Positions 25,883-35,537 are shown, numbered from the stretch's first letter. The stretch: DNA of 62,470 nucleotides from Methylobacterium segetis (GCF_004348265.1 NZ_SMNT01000018.1:1-62470), one strand, 5' to 3'. The notes: generated by a model from the sequence alone, not told the origin. A program made the numbers and translations.

Positions 25883-26197
25883 TCAGGCGGTCGCGGCGCC
25901 CGTGCTCTGCTGCTGCGGAGCGGCGCTCGTGGAGGGCAGACCCGGGCGGCGCGGGCCGCCGGCACCGAAGCGGGGCTTCGGCTTCGGGGCCGCGATCAGG
26001 CCCTCGCGGATCGCGGTCTTGCGCGCCTGCTTGCGCGCGCGGCGGACGGCCTCGGCCTTCTCCCGTGCCTTGCGGACGGAGGGCTTCTCGTAGGCCTTGC
26101 GCTGCTTCATCTCGCGGAAGATGCCTTCACGCTGCATCTTCTTCTTGAGAACGCGGAGCGCCTGATCGACGTTGTTGTCGCGAACGAGTACCTGCAA
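25883..26197 (-). CDS. rpsU: 30S ribosomal protein bS21
   Basis: The 104-residue protein starts [20 protein letters not shown] and continues [19 protein letters not shown], the classic S21 core, with its basic helices. It ends in an Ala/Pro/Gln-rich tail of about 35 residues that is common in alphaproteobacterial S21. It binds the 30S subunit and helps initiation. It is a single gene with its own lower-GC leader upstream of 26197. Confidence 0.95.
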   Translation of the reverse strand: MQVLVRDNNVDQALRVLKKKMQREGIFREMKQRKAYEKPSVRKAREKAEAVRRARKQARKTAIREGLIAAPKPKPRFGAGGPRRPGLPSTSAAPQQQSTGAATA

Positions 26198-26458
26198 CGG
26201 TCTTGATCCTCTAGAGCATCTGTTTTCGGGCGGCGCCGACGTCGAGGTTCCGGTCTCGCTGAGAAACCGACAAACGCCCCTGTCCCGGGTGGCACCCGGG
26301 AGGGACGTCGATCGAACGGACTCGAATCGGCGCGTAAATTCACACCTGACCCGATCCCATACACGAAGCGTCCGCGACTTCCAACCGGGCAGGCGGCGTC
26401 CGGTGCGGATGGCGGCGCGCTGCCCGGCCGGCGCGGCAGCGCTGCCACAGAGGCCCGC

Positions 26459-27673
26459 TCAGCTGTGCGACTGGATGAAGTTGCGCACCAGCGGGTAGGT
26501 CTGGGCCTCCCATTTCCGGCCCGAGAAGACCCCGTAATGGCCGACGCCGGCCTGGAGGTGATGGCTCTTCATGTGGGGGGCGAGGCCGGTGCAGAGGTCG
26601 TGGGCGGCCATGGTCTGGCCGACAGCGCAGATATCGTCGCGCTCGCCCTCGACCGTCATCAGCGCCGTGCGGCGGATGGCGCGCATGTCGATCGGCGTGC
26701 CCCGGTAGGTGAGCTCGTTCTTGGCGAGGGTGTAGTCCTGGAAGACCATCTGCACGGTCTCGAGGTAGAATTCGGCCGCGAGGTCGAGCACCGCGAAATA
26801 CTCGTCGTAGAAGGTCTCGATCGCCTGCGCCTTGTCGGCCTCGCCGTTGGCGAGGTGCCAGAACAGGTCCGCGTGGCCCTGCATGTGGCGCTTGGCGTTC
26901 ATCGACACGAAGGCCGAGACCTGCACGAAGCCGGGATAGACCCGGCGGCCTGCGCCCTTGTGGCGGCGCGGCACGGTCGAGATCAGGTTCTTCTCGAACC
27001 AGTCGATCGGCTTCGAGATGGCGAGCTGGTTCACGGCCGTGGGGCTGATCCGGCAATCGACCGGGCCGGCCATCAGGGTCATCGAGCGGGGCGCGGCCGC
27101 GTTCCTGGCCTGCGCCATCACGGCGGCGGCGGCGAGCGCCTGCACCGCGGGCTGGCAGACGGCCACGATGTGCGAACCCTCGCCCATCGTCTCCAGGAAC
27201 TGGACGAGGTGGTCCACGTAATCGTCGAAGCCGAAGCGGCCGGCCGAGACGGGCACGTCCCGGGCGTTGTGCCAGTCCGTGATGTAGACGTCGTGGTCCG
27301 GCAGCAGGGTGCGCACGGTGCCCCTGAGGAGGGTCGCGAAGTGGCCGGAGAGCGGGGCCACCACCAGCACCTTCGGCTGGGGCGCGTCGATGTCCTTGCG
27401 GAAGCGCAGCAGCGTGCCGAAGGGCGTGGCCGCGACCGGCTCCTCGATCACCGGAACGTCCCGGTTGCCGACCCGGACACCGGAGATTCCGAAGGCGGGC
27501 CGCGCGAAGGTCAGGCCGGCGCGCATCATCATGCGGGCACCGGCCGCCCACCACGTCGCCGGCTCGCGGTGGCCGGCCCGGGTCCAGGGCGAGATCGCAT
27601 CGTGCAGAACGCGGCCCCAGGCGCGGGTCTGTTCCGCGAGGTCGGCCTGCACCTCGAACGCATCGTACAGCAT
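26459..27673 (-). CDS. phaZ: Intracellular polyhydroxyalkanoate depolymerase
   Basis: The 404-residue alpha/beta-hydrolase degrades stored PHA/PHB granules. The nucleophile region reads IVAVCQPAVQALAA, with Cys in place of the usual lipase serine, as expected for intracellular PhaZ enzymes. DDYVDHLVQFLETMG precedes it, and the His region near the C-terminus reads HHLQAGVGHYGVFSG. The family starts MLY..., so the ATG at 27673 is preferred over upstream starts at 27688 and 27763. The gene stands alone, divergent from the GST gene. Confidence 0.88.
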   Translation of the reverse strand: MLYDAFEVQADLAEQTRAWGRVLHDAISPWTRAGHREPATWWAAGARMMMRAGLTFARPAFGISGVRVGNRDVPVIEEPVAATPFGTLLRFRKDIDAPQPKVLVVAPLSGHFATLLRGTVRTLLPDHDVYITDWHNARDVPVSAGRFGFDDYVDHLVQFLETMGEGSHIVAVCQPAVQALAAAAVMAQARNAAAPRSMTLMAGPVDCRISPTAVNQLAISKPIDWFEKNLISTVPRRHKGAGRRVYPGFVQVSAFVSMNAKRHMQGHADLFWHLANGEADKAQAIETFYDEYFAVLDLAAEFYLETVQMVFQDYTLAKNELTYRGTPIDMRAIRRTALMTVEGERDDICAVGQTMAAHDLCTGLAPHMKSHHLQAGVGHYGVFSGRKWEAQTYPLVRNFIQSHS

Positions 27674-27992
27674 GGGGCGGGCTCTCATGCGTGATCGCCC
27701 CTCGGAGAGGGACGTCACGGCCGTGGAGGAGGGCAGCCACGCCACTGTGCGCTGCATGTTCATTGCGCGCTAAGGATTAGCCGGGCGCAGATTGGCCGCA
27801 ACCGGCAAAAAGTACGAAGCCGCAGGCTGTTGTTCCGCTGCATCACCGCGAAGCGTTTGCATGAGATATGCCAGCCGGCCGGCCCGCGCGGATCGCGCCG
27901 CCCCTCGAAGGGCATCCGGAGCCGGGCGTGAGCGCGGCACGAGTCTTGATTCGGTTCGCCCGAGGGAAAAATACCTCCGAGGGGGAAACACG

Positions 27993-28649
27993 ATGGGCGC
28001 GGCGACGCTGACGATCTCAAGCCGGAACTACTCGTCCTGGTCGTTGCGCGGCTGGCTGGTCTGTCGCATGGCCGGCCTCGATTTCGAGACCGAGGTCCTG
28101 TCGGGGTCCGACGCCTCGACGCGGGCGGAGCTCCTGCACCTCTCGCCCTCCTTCCTCGTGCCGCGCCTGTCCCACGGCCGCGTGGCGGTGTGGGACACGC
28201 TCGCCATCGCGCAGTACCTCACCGAGCTCTACCCGGATGCCGGCTTCCTGCCGAAGGACGTGGCCGCCCGCGCCCATTGCCTCTCCATCGCCGGCGAAAT
28301 GCATGGCGGCTTCATCAACCTGCGCTCGGCGCTGCCGATGAACCTCAAGGCGCACCATCCGAACTTCAAGATCTTCAACGGCGCCCGGGGCGACATCGAG
28401 CGGATCGTGGCGATCTTCGACGAGTGCCTCACCCAGTACGAGGGTCCCTACCTCTTCGGCGAGGCGCCCACGCTCGCCGACGCCATGTACGCGCCGGTCT
28501 GCACGCGCTTCCGGACCTACGACGTGGCGTTGCCCCCTCGCGTCAACGCCTATCGCGACACCATCCTGTCCTGGCCCCTCATGGTCGAGTGGACCGAGGC
28601 CGCCCTGAACGAGCCCGAGGAGATCGAGGAACTCGACATGGAGTTCTGA
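27993..28649 (+). CDS. Glutathione S-transferase family protein
   Basis: The 218-residue protein has an N-terminal thioredoxin-fold half (LTISSRNYSSWSLRGWLVCR, with Ser/Trp in the active-site loop and the cis-Pro segment FLVPRL) and an all-helical C-terminal half with the N-capping motif region LADAMYAPVCTRFRTY. The ATG at 27993 follows a GGGGG-rich ribosome-binding site. The substrate is unknown. The upstream 200 bp hold no gene. Confidence 0.88.
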   Translation: MGAATLTISSRNYSSWSLRGWLVCRMAGLDFETEVLSGSDASTRAELLHLSPSFLVPRLSHGRVAVWDTLAIAQYLTELYPDAGFLPKDVAARAHCLSIAGEMHGGFINLRSALPMNLKAHHPNFKIFNGARGDIERIVAIFDECLTQYEGPYLFGEAPTLADAMYAPVCTRFRTYDVALPPRVNAYRDTILSWPLMVEWTEAALNEPEEIEELDMEF

Positions 28650-28886
28650 AGGGAGTTCTGAGGATCTCCGGCCCGCTCAGGCCTGGAAATCGACGAAGCA
28701 GGGCGGATCCTTGCGCGCCGCCGCTGCCGAGGCCGCCGGCGGAGCCCCCGGACGTCCGGCCCTGCGAGGTCTGCAACTCATGCGTCTTGCGGCCCAGGCC
28801 GGATCGGTTTCGCGGCGTGTCGCCCTCGGCGGGGGGACACGAGGGGAAACAGGATTGCACGGCCCGGTGCGAAGCCCGGCCCGGAC

Positions 28887-30290
28887 TCACTCGGCCGCGA
28901 GGGGCGGGGCGGCGGGCGGGGCGGCCGGCACACCCTGCGCCCCGGCGGGAAGCTCGAACCGCGCGCAGAGGCCGCCCTCGGGCCGGTTGGCGAGGCTGAG
29001 GCGGCCCCGATGCGCCTCGGCGATGGCGAGGACGATGGAGAGGCCGAGGCCGAAGCCGCTCGCCTCGTTGAGATTGCGCGCCCGGTCGCCCCGCACGAAG
29101 GGCTGGAGCATGGCCTCGCGCTCCGCCTCCGGGATGCCGGGTCCCTCGTCGCAGACCTCGACCGAGGCGCCGCGGGGTCCGCTGTCCATCCGCAGCACGG
29201 CCGAGCCGCCGTACTTCACCGCGTTCTCGACGAGGTTCGTCAGCGCCCGCTGCAATTCGTCGGGTCGGCCGCGCACGAGGACGTGGCGGGGATTCTCGAC
29301 CCGGACGTCGGCGCCGATGTCGCTGAACCCGTCGCAGACCGTCTGGACCACGGAGGCGAGGTCGACGAGCACCATCTGGCCGGCCTCGCCGCCCTGCCCG
29401 TCGCGGACGTAGGAGAGGGCGGCCTCGACGAGGCCGTTCATCTGGTCGAGGTCGCGCAGCGTCATCGTCCGGGCGTGCTCGTCCTCGATGAACTCCGCCC
29501 GCAGCCGCAGGCGGGTGATCGGCGTGCGCAGGTCGTGGCTGATCGCGGCCAGCATCTGGGTGCGGTCGTCGATCAGGCGGCGGACGCGCTCGCGCATCCG
29601 CTCCAGGGCGCGGGAGACAGCCAGCACCTCCTCCGGCCCCCGGCGGGGCAGCGCGACGATGTCGGTGCGGGCGCCGAAAGCCTCCGCCGCGACGGCGAGC
29701 CGCGCGAGCGGCGCCGTCAGCGCCCGGGCCGCCCAGACGCAGAGGAGGGCGAGGGTGAGCCCGAGGAAGACCACGGTGAAGATGATGGCGCCCTGGCGCG
29801 GCGAGCGCAGCGCCTCGTCCGGCAGGCTCGCGAGGAAGACGGCGCCCGAGGGCGTGACGAGGCCGAGCCGCAGCGCGTCGCGCCGCGCCTCCTTCGGCGC
29901 CAGATCGACGACGGCGAGGGGACGGCCGAACCCATCGCGCAGCCGCCCGACGATCGGGTGGTCGTCGAGATCCTCGGCGCCCGCGGCCGGCGCATTCCCG
30001 TCCCAGGGCGCGATCCGGAGGTTCGGCAGGGAGCGGGCGGCGTTGCGCAGCAGCGCGTCGCGCTCGCCCGGCTCGGCCGCGTCGAGAAGGCGGGCGACGG
30101 TGGCGAGGCGGTTGGCCGCCACGCCGGGATGGTCGTCCGGCCGCCAGGGCTCGCGCAGCAGGACGAAGGCGAGGGTGGCGACCACATGCGCGACGGCGAT
30201 CGCCGCGACGACGAGGAGGGCGATCTGCCCCGCGACGCTGCGCGGGCGCAGGCGCGCCATCAGGCGCGTCAGCCGGGCCGGTGCGGTCAT
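28887..30290 (-). CDS. Two-component sensor histidine kinase (EnvZ-like)
   Basis: The 467-residue inner-membrane kinase has two transmembrane segments (about 22-45 and 167-188) around a periplasmic domain, a HAMP linker (190-240), a HisKA helix with His252 in AAISHDLRTPITRLRLR, and an intact ATPase domain (NLVENAVKYG; CDEGPGIPEAE; GFGLGLSIV). Its start overlaps the stop of the response-regulator gene by 4 bp, so the pair forms one operon. The signal is unknown. The proline/alanine-rich tail is probably disordered. Confidence 0.92.
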   Translation of the reverse strand: MTAPARLTRLMARLRPRSVAGQIALLVVAAIAVAHVVATLAFVLLREPWRPDDHPGVAANRLATVARLLDAAEPGERDALLRNAARSLPNLRIAPWDGNAPAAGAEDLDDHPIVGRLRDGFGRPLAVVDLAPKEARRDALRLGLVTPSGAVFLASLPDEALRSPRQGAIIFTVVFLGLTLALLCVWAARALTAPLARLAVAAEAFGARTDIVALPRRGPEEVLAVSRALERMRERVRRLIDDRTQMLAAISHDLRTPITRLRLRAEFIEDEHARTMTLRDLDQMNGLVEAALSYVRDGQGGEAGQMVLVDLASVVQTVCDGFSDIGADVRVENPRHVLVRGRPDELQRALTNLVENAVKYGGSAVLRMDSGPRGASVEVCDEGPGIPEAEREAMLQPFVRGDRARNLNEASGFGLGLSIVLAIAEAHRGRLSLANRPEGGLCARFELPAGAQGVPAAPPAAPPLAAE

Positions 30291-31009
30291 GACCGGGTCA
30301 CCTCCGGGGTGAACAGGTAGCCCCCGGACCGGATGGTACGGATGATCTCGGGATTGCGCGAATCCTGCTCGATCTTCTGGCGGATCCGGCTGATCAGCAC
30401 GTCGATGCTGCGCTCGAACGGGCCGGCGGCGCGCCCCTGCGTCAGGTCGAGGAGCTGGTCGCGGGAGAGCACCCGGCCCGGCCTCAGGCAGAGGGCGTGG
30501 AGGAGGTCGAACTCGGCCCCCGTGATGGCGATGCGCGCGCCCTCCGGGCTCAGCACCTGGCGGAGCGAGACGTCGAGCGTCCAGCCCGCGAAATGGAGGC
30601 GGCGCGCCCCGTCGTCGCCCGCGGCCTCGGTGGAGACGCCCCTCCGCAGGACCGCGCGGATGCGGGCGAGGAGTTCGCGCGGGTTGAAGGGCTTGGCGAG
30701 GTAGTCGTCGGCGCCGAGCTCCAGCCCGACGATCCGGTCAATCTCCTCCGATTTCGCCGTCAGCATCAGGATCGGGATCGACGAGGCGCGCCGCAAGCGC
30801 CGGCAGAGGCTGAGGCCGTCCTCGCCGGGCAGCATCAGGTCGAGGACGATGAGGTCGACCCGCGCGTCGGACAGGACGCGGTCCATCTCGCGCCCGTCGC
30901 CGGCGAGGCTGACGCGGCACTCGTTGGCGCGCAGGTAGCGGGCGACGAGGGCGCTGATCTCGCGGTCGTCCTCGACGAGGAGGATGTGGGGTGTCGGATT
31001 CGTCGTCAT
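30287..31009 (-). CDS. OmpR/PhoB-family response regulator
   Basis: The 240-residue protein has a receiver domain with phospho-acceptor Asp57 (LIVLDLMLPGEDG) and Lys in DDYLAKPFNPREL, followed by a winged-helix DNA-binding domain (ITGAEFDLLHALCLRPGRVL; IDVLISRIRQKIE; IRTIRSGGYLF). It is the partner of the kinase immediately downstream, with 4-bp overlap, and probably regulates envelope or osmotic genes. The target genes are not shown by the sequence. Confidence 0.93.
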   Translation of the reverse strand: MTTNPTPHILLVEDDREISALVARYLRANECRVSLAGDGREMDRVLSDARVDLIVLDLMLPGEDGLSLCRRLRRASSIPILMLTAKSEEIDRIVGLELGADDYLAKPFNPRELLARIRAVLRRGVSTEAAGDDGARRLHFAGWTLDVSLRQVLSPEGARIAITGAEFDLLHALCLRPGRVLSRDQLLDLTQGRAAGPFERSIDVLISRIRQKIEQDSRNPEIIRTIRSGGYLFTPEVTRS

Positions 31010-31289
31010 CGGCCGGTTCGGCTAGCCAGTCTCGGCGGCCTTTATGCCTTGCCGGTTCGAGCATTCGGAACGGGGTCCGGGTCCCAAAATTGTAACCGGC
31101 TGTTTCCCGCGGCCGCCCGGGTGCTGCGCCCGCTGTGGAAAGCGCCGCCGCGGGCCGGTGCCCGATTGCCGCCGAGTCCGCGGATTCCTATGTCCCGACG
31201 CGGCGGCGAAATGCTTCGGCGCCGGACCATCCGCGCAGCCAACGGGCGCGTGCCGCGCTGTGGCATCGCTCGATCCCGGGAGACGGACG

Positions 31290-31568
31290 ATGCAGACCCC
31301 CAACCGCCTGTTCGACGATTTCGCCCGCCTCATGACCGACGCGGCCGGTGCCGCGCAGGGCGTGCGCCGCGAGGCGGAGAGCGTCGTCAAGGCGCAGTTC
31401 GAGCGGCTGATCCGCGACATGGACATCGCCTCGCGCGAGGAGGTCGACGTGCTGCGCGACCTCGTCACGACCCTGCGCGCCCAGAATGACGGGCTCGCCG
31501 CGCGCGTGGCCGCGCTCGAGGCCAAGCTCGGCCCCGAGGTGGGCGCGGGCACCACCGAGTCAGTCTGA
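31290..31568 (+). CDS. UbiK-like accessory protein (BMFP domain)
   Basis: The 92-residue protein has an N-terminal amphipathic helix (LFDDFARLMTDAAGAAQGV) and a C-terminal coiled coil (LRDLVTTLRAQNDGLAARVA), the layout of the BMFP/YqiC family. The E. coli member UbiK assists ubiquinone biosynthesis. The ATG at 31290 with GGGAGACGGACG upstream is preferred over longer frames. Confidence 0.8.
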   Translation: MQTPNRLFDDFARLMTDAAGAAQGVRREAESVVKAQFERLIRDMDIASREEVDVLRDLVTTLRAQNDGLAARVAALEAKLGPEVGAGTTESV

Positions 31569-31902
31569 CGCAGGGGCCTCGCGGCTCCGGCAAGGATGCC
31601 GGCAAGAGCGCCCCGAGAACCTGTCCACCGGCGAGCGCTTGTGCACAGGAAGCAGCGGTGGATAGGCCCTTTCCTGTTCACCGGCCGCGATGCCCGCTTT
31701 GAAACGCGAGTCCGGCGCGGTCTATAGTCAGGGACGCACTGATTCGCCTGATTCGCCGAAGACCATGAACGCCTAAGCTTTCGCCGCCCTGCGCTGAACC
31801 TTGTCCGTTCGGCTCTCACCTTGTCGCGGCGCGCTTGGTCGCTCCGGTTTCTTGTCCTCACCCTGTCGCTGCGGCCCCTGCGGGCCGGCAGCCCGGATCG
31901 CC
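31569..31902. other. Intergenic region with an inverted repeat
   Basis: About 330 bp without a gene. CTGTCCACCG (31621-31630) and CGGTGGATAG (31656-31665) form an imperfect inverted repeat that could end transcription of the UbiK-like gene or serve as a protein-binding site. The following segment up to 31902 presumably holds the promoter of the YbjN-proC pair. Confidence 0.35.
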
Positions 31903-32412
31903 ATGACCCAGCTCCACGTCGACACCGAAGATCACGACCGGCTCGAGCACCCGCTCGACGTGGTGGAGCGCCTCGCTTCCCTGCGCGACTGGATCTTCGA
32001 CCGGGCCGAGACGGACGAGATGTCCGTCACCGTCTCGGGCCGCTGGACGGAATACCACGTGGCCTTCACCTGGATCGAGGACATGGAGGCCCTGCACGTC
32101 GCCTGCGCCTTCGACCTCAAGGTCCCGGAGCGGCGGCGCAACGAGGTGCTGAAGCTCGTCTCCCTCGTCAACGAGCAGCTCTGGATCGGCCATTTCGACC
32201 TGTGGTCGACGGACAACGTGGTGATGTTCCGCCACGCGCTCCTGCTCGCCGGCGGCGTCGCGCCGACGCATCCACAATGCGGCATGATGCTGAAATCGGC
32301 CGTCGAGGCCTGCGAGCGCTACTTCCAGGCTTTCCAGTTCGTGCTCTGGGCCGGCAAGCCGGCGCGGGAAGCCCTCGACGCGGTGCTGTTCGAGACCGAG
32401 GGCGAAGCGTAG
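31903..32412 (+). CDS. YbjN-domain protein
   Basis: The 169-residue protein carries the alpha/beta YbjN fold: LASLRDWIFDRAETDEMSV, YHVAFTWIEDMEALHVACAF and LVNEQLWIGHFDLWSTDNVV. The family is related to type III secretion chaperones in fold and has a poorly defined role in stress and motility. The ATG at 31903 is the start matching the conserved N-terminus. proC follows 12 bp later and is probably in the same operon, a common arrangement in this class. Confidence 0.85.
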   Translation: MTQLHVDTEDHDRLEHPLDVVERLASLRDWIFDRAETDEMSVTVSGRWTEYHVAFTWIEDMEALHVACAFDLKVPERRRNEVLKLVSLVNEQLWIGHFDLWSTDNVVMFRHALLLAGGVAPTHPQCGMMLKSAVEACERYFQAFQFVLWAGKPAREALDAVLFETEGEA

Positions 32413-32424
32413 GGTCGCACGGCC

Positions 32425-33249
32425 ATGCCCGACACGGTCGCAAGCCTGCCCGCCTCCCTGACCCTCGTGGGAGCGGGCAAGATGGGGGGCGCCATGCTGG
32501 CGGGGTGGCTCGCCGGCGGACTGGATCCCCGGCGCACCACGGTCGTCGAGCCCGCACCCTCGCCCGAACTCGCCGCTCTCTGCGCCGCCCGCGGCCTCGC
32601 CCTCAACCCGGCTGAGCCGCAGGTGCCCGAGGCGCTCGTCCTCGCGGTCAAGCCGCAGGGCCTCGCGGCCGCGGCTCCCGCGCTGGCGCCCCTCGTCGGT
32701 CCGGACACGCTCGTCGTCTCGATCCTCGCCGGCAAGACCATCGCCGACCTGAAGGCGCGGCTGCCGGGAGCCCGCGCGGTCGTGCGCGCCATGCCGAACC
32801 TGCCGGCCAGCATCGGGCGGGGGGCGACCGGCGCCGCCGCGAGCCCGGAAGTGACGCCCGGCCAACGGGAATGCGCCGACGCCCTGCTGCGGGCCGCCGG
32901 CCTCGTCGAGTGGCTCGACGACGAGGGGCTGATCGACGCGGTGACGGCCGTCTCCGGCTCCGGCCCCGCCTACGTCTTCCTGCTGGCCGAGGCGCTGGCG
33001 GAAGCCGGCATCGCGGCGGGCCTGCCGCCCGGGATCGCGGGCCGGCTCGCCCGGGCCACGGTCTCGGGCTCGGGCGCCCTCCTCGATGCGGAGGCGACCG
33101 AGGCGGCCGAGCTGCGGCGCAACGTGACCTCCCCCGGTGGCACCACCGCGGCGGCCCTCGAGGTGCTGATGCGCGCCGACGGGATGCCCGCGCTCCTGCG
33201 GGAGGCGGTCGCCGCGGCGAAGAGCCGGGCCGGCGAACTCGCCGGCTGA
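32425..33249 (+). CDS. proC: Pyrroline-5-carboxylate reductase
   Basis: The 274-residue enzyme makes the last step of proline synthesis, reducing 1-pyrroline-5-carboxylate with NAD(P)H. The N-terminal Rossmann motif reads LTLVGAGKMGGAMLAGW, and LAVKPQ and VRAMPNLPASIG follow. The C-terminal dimer domain has the family signature from TAVSGSGPAYVF to the NVTSPGGTTAAAL segment. The frame is intact and of normal length. Confidence 0.95.
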   Translation: MPDTVASLPASLTLVGAGKMGGAMLAGWLAGGLDPRRTTVVEPAPSPELAALCAARGLALNPAEPQVPEALVLAVKPQGLAAAAPALAPLVGPDTLVVSILAGKTIADLKARLPGARAVVRAMPNLPASIGRGATGAAASPEVTPGQRECADALLRAAGLVEWLDDEGLIDAVTAVSGSGPAYVFLLAEALAEAGIAAGLPPGIAGRLARATVSGSGALLDAEATEAAELRRNVTSPGGTTAAALEVLMRADGMPALLREAVAAAKSRAGELAG

Positions 33250-33345
33250 GCGGGCCGCCCCGCGGCGTTTTTTCTTCCTCCTCCGGGGTCCCCATCGGGA
33301 AACGGCGCTTACATAGAGGGCGAGGCCGACGAGGAGCGGGACGCG

Positions 33346-34116
33346 ATGGAGAAGTCCGGAAGCCCGAAGGGCAGGAGCACGAGGGCGGCGAAGGCTGCCG
33401 GGCCGGAAGCCGAGGCGCCGAAGCTCCCGCCCCGCGAGGCCGCCGTCCAGGCTCTGATGCGGCTGGCTGCCGAGCAGCCCTGGAACGACATCGAACTCGG
33501 CGACATCGCCCGGGAGGCGGATCTCAGTCTCGCCGAGATGCGCGATCTCTTCCCCTCCAAGGGCGCCGTGCTCGGCGGCCTCTCCCGCCTGATCGACCGG
33601 ACGGTGCTGGAGGGCGACACCTCCGACCTCGCGGACGAGCCCGCGCGCGAGCGCCTGTTCGACGTGCTGATGCGCCGTCTCGACGCCATGACCCCCTACA
33701 AGCCGGCCCTGCGCCGGATCTCGTACGCTCTTCGCGGCGACCCGCTCGCGATGATCGCGCTCAACGGCGTCGCCCTCAACTCGCACCGCTACATGCTGGC
33801 GGCTGCGGGCATCGACACGGAAGGCCCCCTCGGGCGCCTCAAGCTGCAGGGCACGGTGATCGCCTTCTCCCGCGTGGTCGAGACCTGGCTCGACGACGAC
33901 GACCCGTCGCTCGCCCGCACCATGGCCCGGCTCGACCGCGAGATCCGCAACGGCGAGCGCGTGATGGAGCGCGCCGAGGATCTGCGCCGGCTCTCGGCGC
34001 CGCTGCGCGCGCTCGGCCGCTCGTTCCTCGAGCGCCGTCCCCGCCGCAGCACGCGCGACGCCCGCAACGAGGATGACGGCAACCCGCTCGGGGGCGACCC
34101 CGCCGCGGCGATCTGA
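33346..34116 (+). CDS. TetR-family transcriptional regulator
   Basis: The 256-residue protein has an N-terminal Lys/Arg/Ala-rich extension and a TetR-type helix-turn-helix near 40-75 (NDIELGDIAREADLSLAEMR, then DLFPSKGAVL), followed by a helical ligand/dimer domain. The long basic tail (SFLERRPRRSTRDARNEDD) is unusual for TetR proteins. Cytochrome b561 starts about 40 bp downstream and may be cotranscribed. The inducer is unknown. Confidence 0.75.
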   Translation: MEKSGSPKGRSTRAAKAAGPEAEAPKLPPREAAVQALMRLAAEQPWNDIELGDIAREADLSLAEMRDLFPSKGAVLGGLSRLIDRTVLEGDTSDLADEPARERLFDVLMRRLDAMTPYKPALRRISYALRGDPLAMIALNGVALNSHRYMLAAAGIDTEGPLGRLKLQGTVIAFSRVVETWLDDDDPSLARTMARLDREIRNGERVMERAEDLRRLSAPLRALGRSFLERRPRRSTRDARNEDDGNPLGGDPAAAI

Positions 34117-34159
34117 GCCGTTCCGCGGGCGGGGAAGGGGAAAAGGAGGGGGGAACAGG

Positions 34160-34720
34160 ATGGCCGACACCGCGCGACCGGCGCGCCTGCGCTACACTGC
34201 GACGCAGCAGGCGCTGCACTGGGTGACCGCCGCCCTGGTTCTCGCGGTGCTGCCGCTCGCCTGGATCGCCGAGAGCCTCGCCCGCGAGGCGCCGGCCAAG
34301 GGCACCATGTTCGTGCTGCACAAGTCGGTCGGTCTGACGATCCTCGCCGTCGTGGTCGCCCGCATCGTCTGGCGGATGATCCACCCCGCACCCCCGCATC
34401 CGGGCACGCCTGCCGCCCTGACCCTGCTCGGGCGGGTCAACCACTGGCTCCTCTACGCGATCTTCCTGGTCATGCCGTTGAGCGGCTACCTGCTGAGCGC
34501 GCTCGCGGGGCGGGACACGCCGTATTTCTGGCTCTTCACGGCGCCGGGCCTCGCCAGGAACGAGGCGCTGCAGCCGGTCTTCAAGCAGATCCACCTCGTC
34601 GGGCAATGGGCGGTGTACGCCCTCGTGGTGCTCCACGTGCTGGCGACGGCCTGGCACGTCGCCATCCGCCGCGACGGCCTGCACGAGCGGATGCTGCCGG
34701 CCCAGAGGCCGCAGGTCTAG
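34160..34720 (+). CDS. Cytochrome b561
   Basis: The 186-residue inner-membrane protein has four hydrophobic helices with the spaced heme-ligand histidines in QQALHWVTAALV, FVLHKSVGL, QIHLVGQW and VLHVLATAWH. This is the YodB/CybB type that moves electrons between quinone and an acceptor such as superoxide. The ATG at 34160 follows a strong AGGAGGGG. It is downstream of the TetR gene on the same strand. Confidence 0.88.
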   Translation: MADTARPARLRYTATQQALHWVTAALVLAVLPLAWIAESLAREAPAKGTMFVLHKSVGLTILAVVVARIVWRMIHPAPPHPGTPAALTLLGRVNHWLLYAIFLVMPLSGYLLSALAGRDTPYFWLFTAPGLARNEALQPVFKQIHLVGQWAVYALVVLHVLATAWHVAIRRDGLHERMLPAQRPQV

Positions 34721-34751
34721 GGATCCGGGCGTTCGGGGCGAGCGGGCTCCC

Positions 34752-35537
34752 TCAGGGGCCCTCGATCTTCCGCAGCTGGAAGGTCGTCCCCGTCTCGGGG
34801 TCGCGGCGCCACTTGTCCTCGCCGATCCGCACGAGGTTCACGACGTGGCCGCGCCTGGCCACCAGCGTCAGGCGTCCCGAGGCGTAGCGCCACGTCACCG
34901 GGTCGAAGATCGCCAGCCCGCTGTCGCGGCAGCCGTCCAGGATGTGCACCGGGGCCGCCGAACCGTCGCCCGGCGCGAGGGAGAGACGGCAGACATCCTG
35001 GTCGCGGTACCGGTCGAGGGCGTAGACGCCCGGTGCCGGTCCGGGTTCCTGCGGCGGCGCGGCTGCGGTGCCGCCTGCGGCGGAGGGCGCCGTCTCGGCC
35101 GGCTCCGCCGAGGGGGGCTCGGGCGGCCGCATCGCCTGGATCTGCAGCGGCACGAGGCTGTAGGTCTCGCCGCCCTCCGAGGAGGCCAGCAGGCTCCGCT
35201 GGTCCGGGCGCCGGGCGAACATCAGGACGGGCCGCAGATTGCGGTCGACGAGGCGCATCGCCCCGTCCGTGAAGAGCCAGCCGGCGATACCGTTCAGGAC
35301 CGGCAGCGCCTTGCGGCAGCCCGCCGGGAAGAAGAGGCGCCGTCCGGCCTCGCCGCTCTCGGCGGTCAGCGTCATCACGCAGCGCCGCGTGCTTCCGTCG
35401 CGGGAGAGGTCCCAGGTGCCCGGCACGCCGGTCGCCGCGTCCGGCAGGCTGGCGACGAAGGGGGGAGGGGGCGCCTCCTGCGCCTGCAGCCCGGCGGGCC
35501 AGCCCGCGAGCAGGAGGGCGGCGAGCACGCGCCTCAC
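34752..35537 (-). CDS. Periplasmic AprI/Inh-type protease inhibitor with two tandem domains
   Basis: The 261-residue protein starts at the GTG at 35537, which overlaps the upstream stop codon (GTGA) and leads into a signal peptide (VLAALLLAGWPAGLQAQ). Two Inh-like beta-barrel domains follow. The first runs from GTWDL to YSLVPL (about 40-130), with Cys in RRCVMTL and AGCRKAL. The second runs from GVYALDRY to FQLRKI (about 168-258), with Cys in DVCRLSL and DGCRDSG. A Pro/Glu/Ala linker joins them. Inh proteins block secreted metalloproteases; most have a single domain. No metalloprotease gene is seen nearby. Confidence 0.75.
   Translation of the reverse strand: MRRVLAALLLAGWPAGLQAQEAPPPPFVASLPDAATGVPGTWDLSRDGSTRRCVMTLTAESGEAGRRLFFPAGCRKALPVLNGIAGWLFTDGAMRLVDRNLRPVLMFARRPDQRSLLASSEGGETYSLVPLQIQAMRPPEPPSAEPAETAPSAAGGTAAAPPQEPGPAPGVYALDRYRDQDVCRLSLAPGDGSAAPVHILDGCRDSGLAIFDPVTWRYASGRLTLVARRGHVVNLVRIGEDKWRRDPETGTTFQLRKIEGP

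Noticed and set aside
31858..34170. 770-residue frame antisense to the YbjN, proC and TetR genes
   Set aside because: It covers three convincing genes on the other strand and has no motifs of its own.
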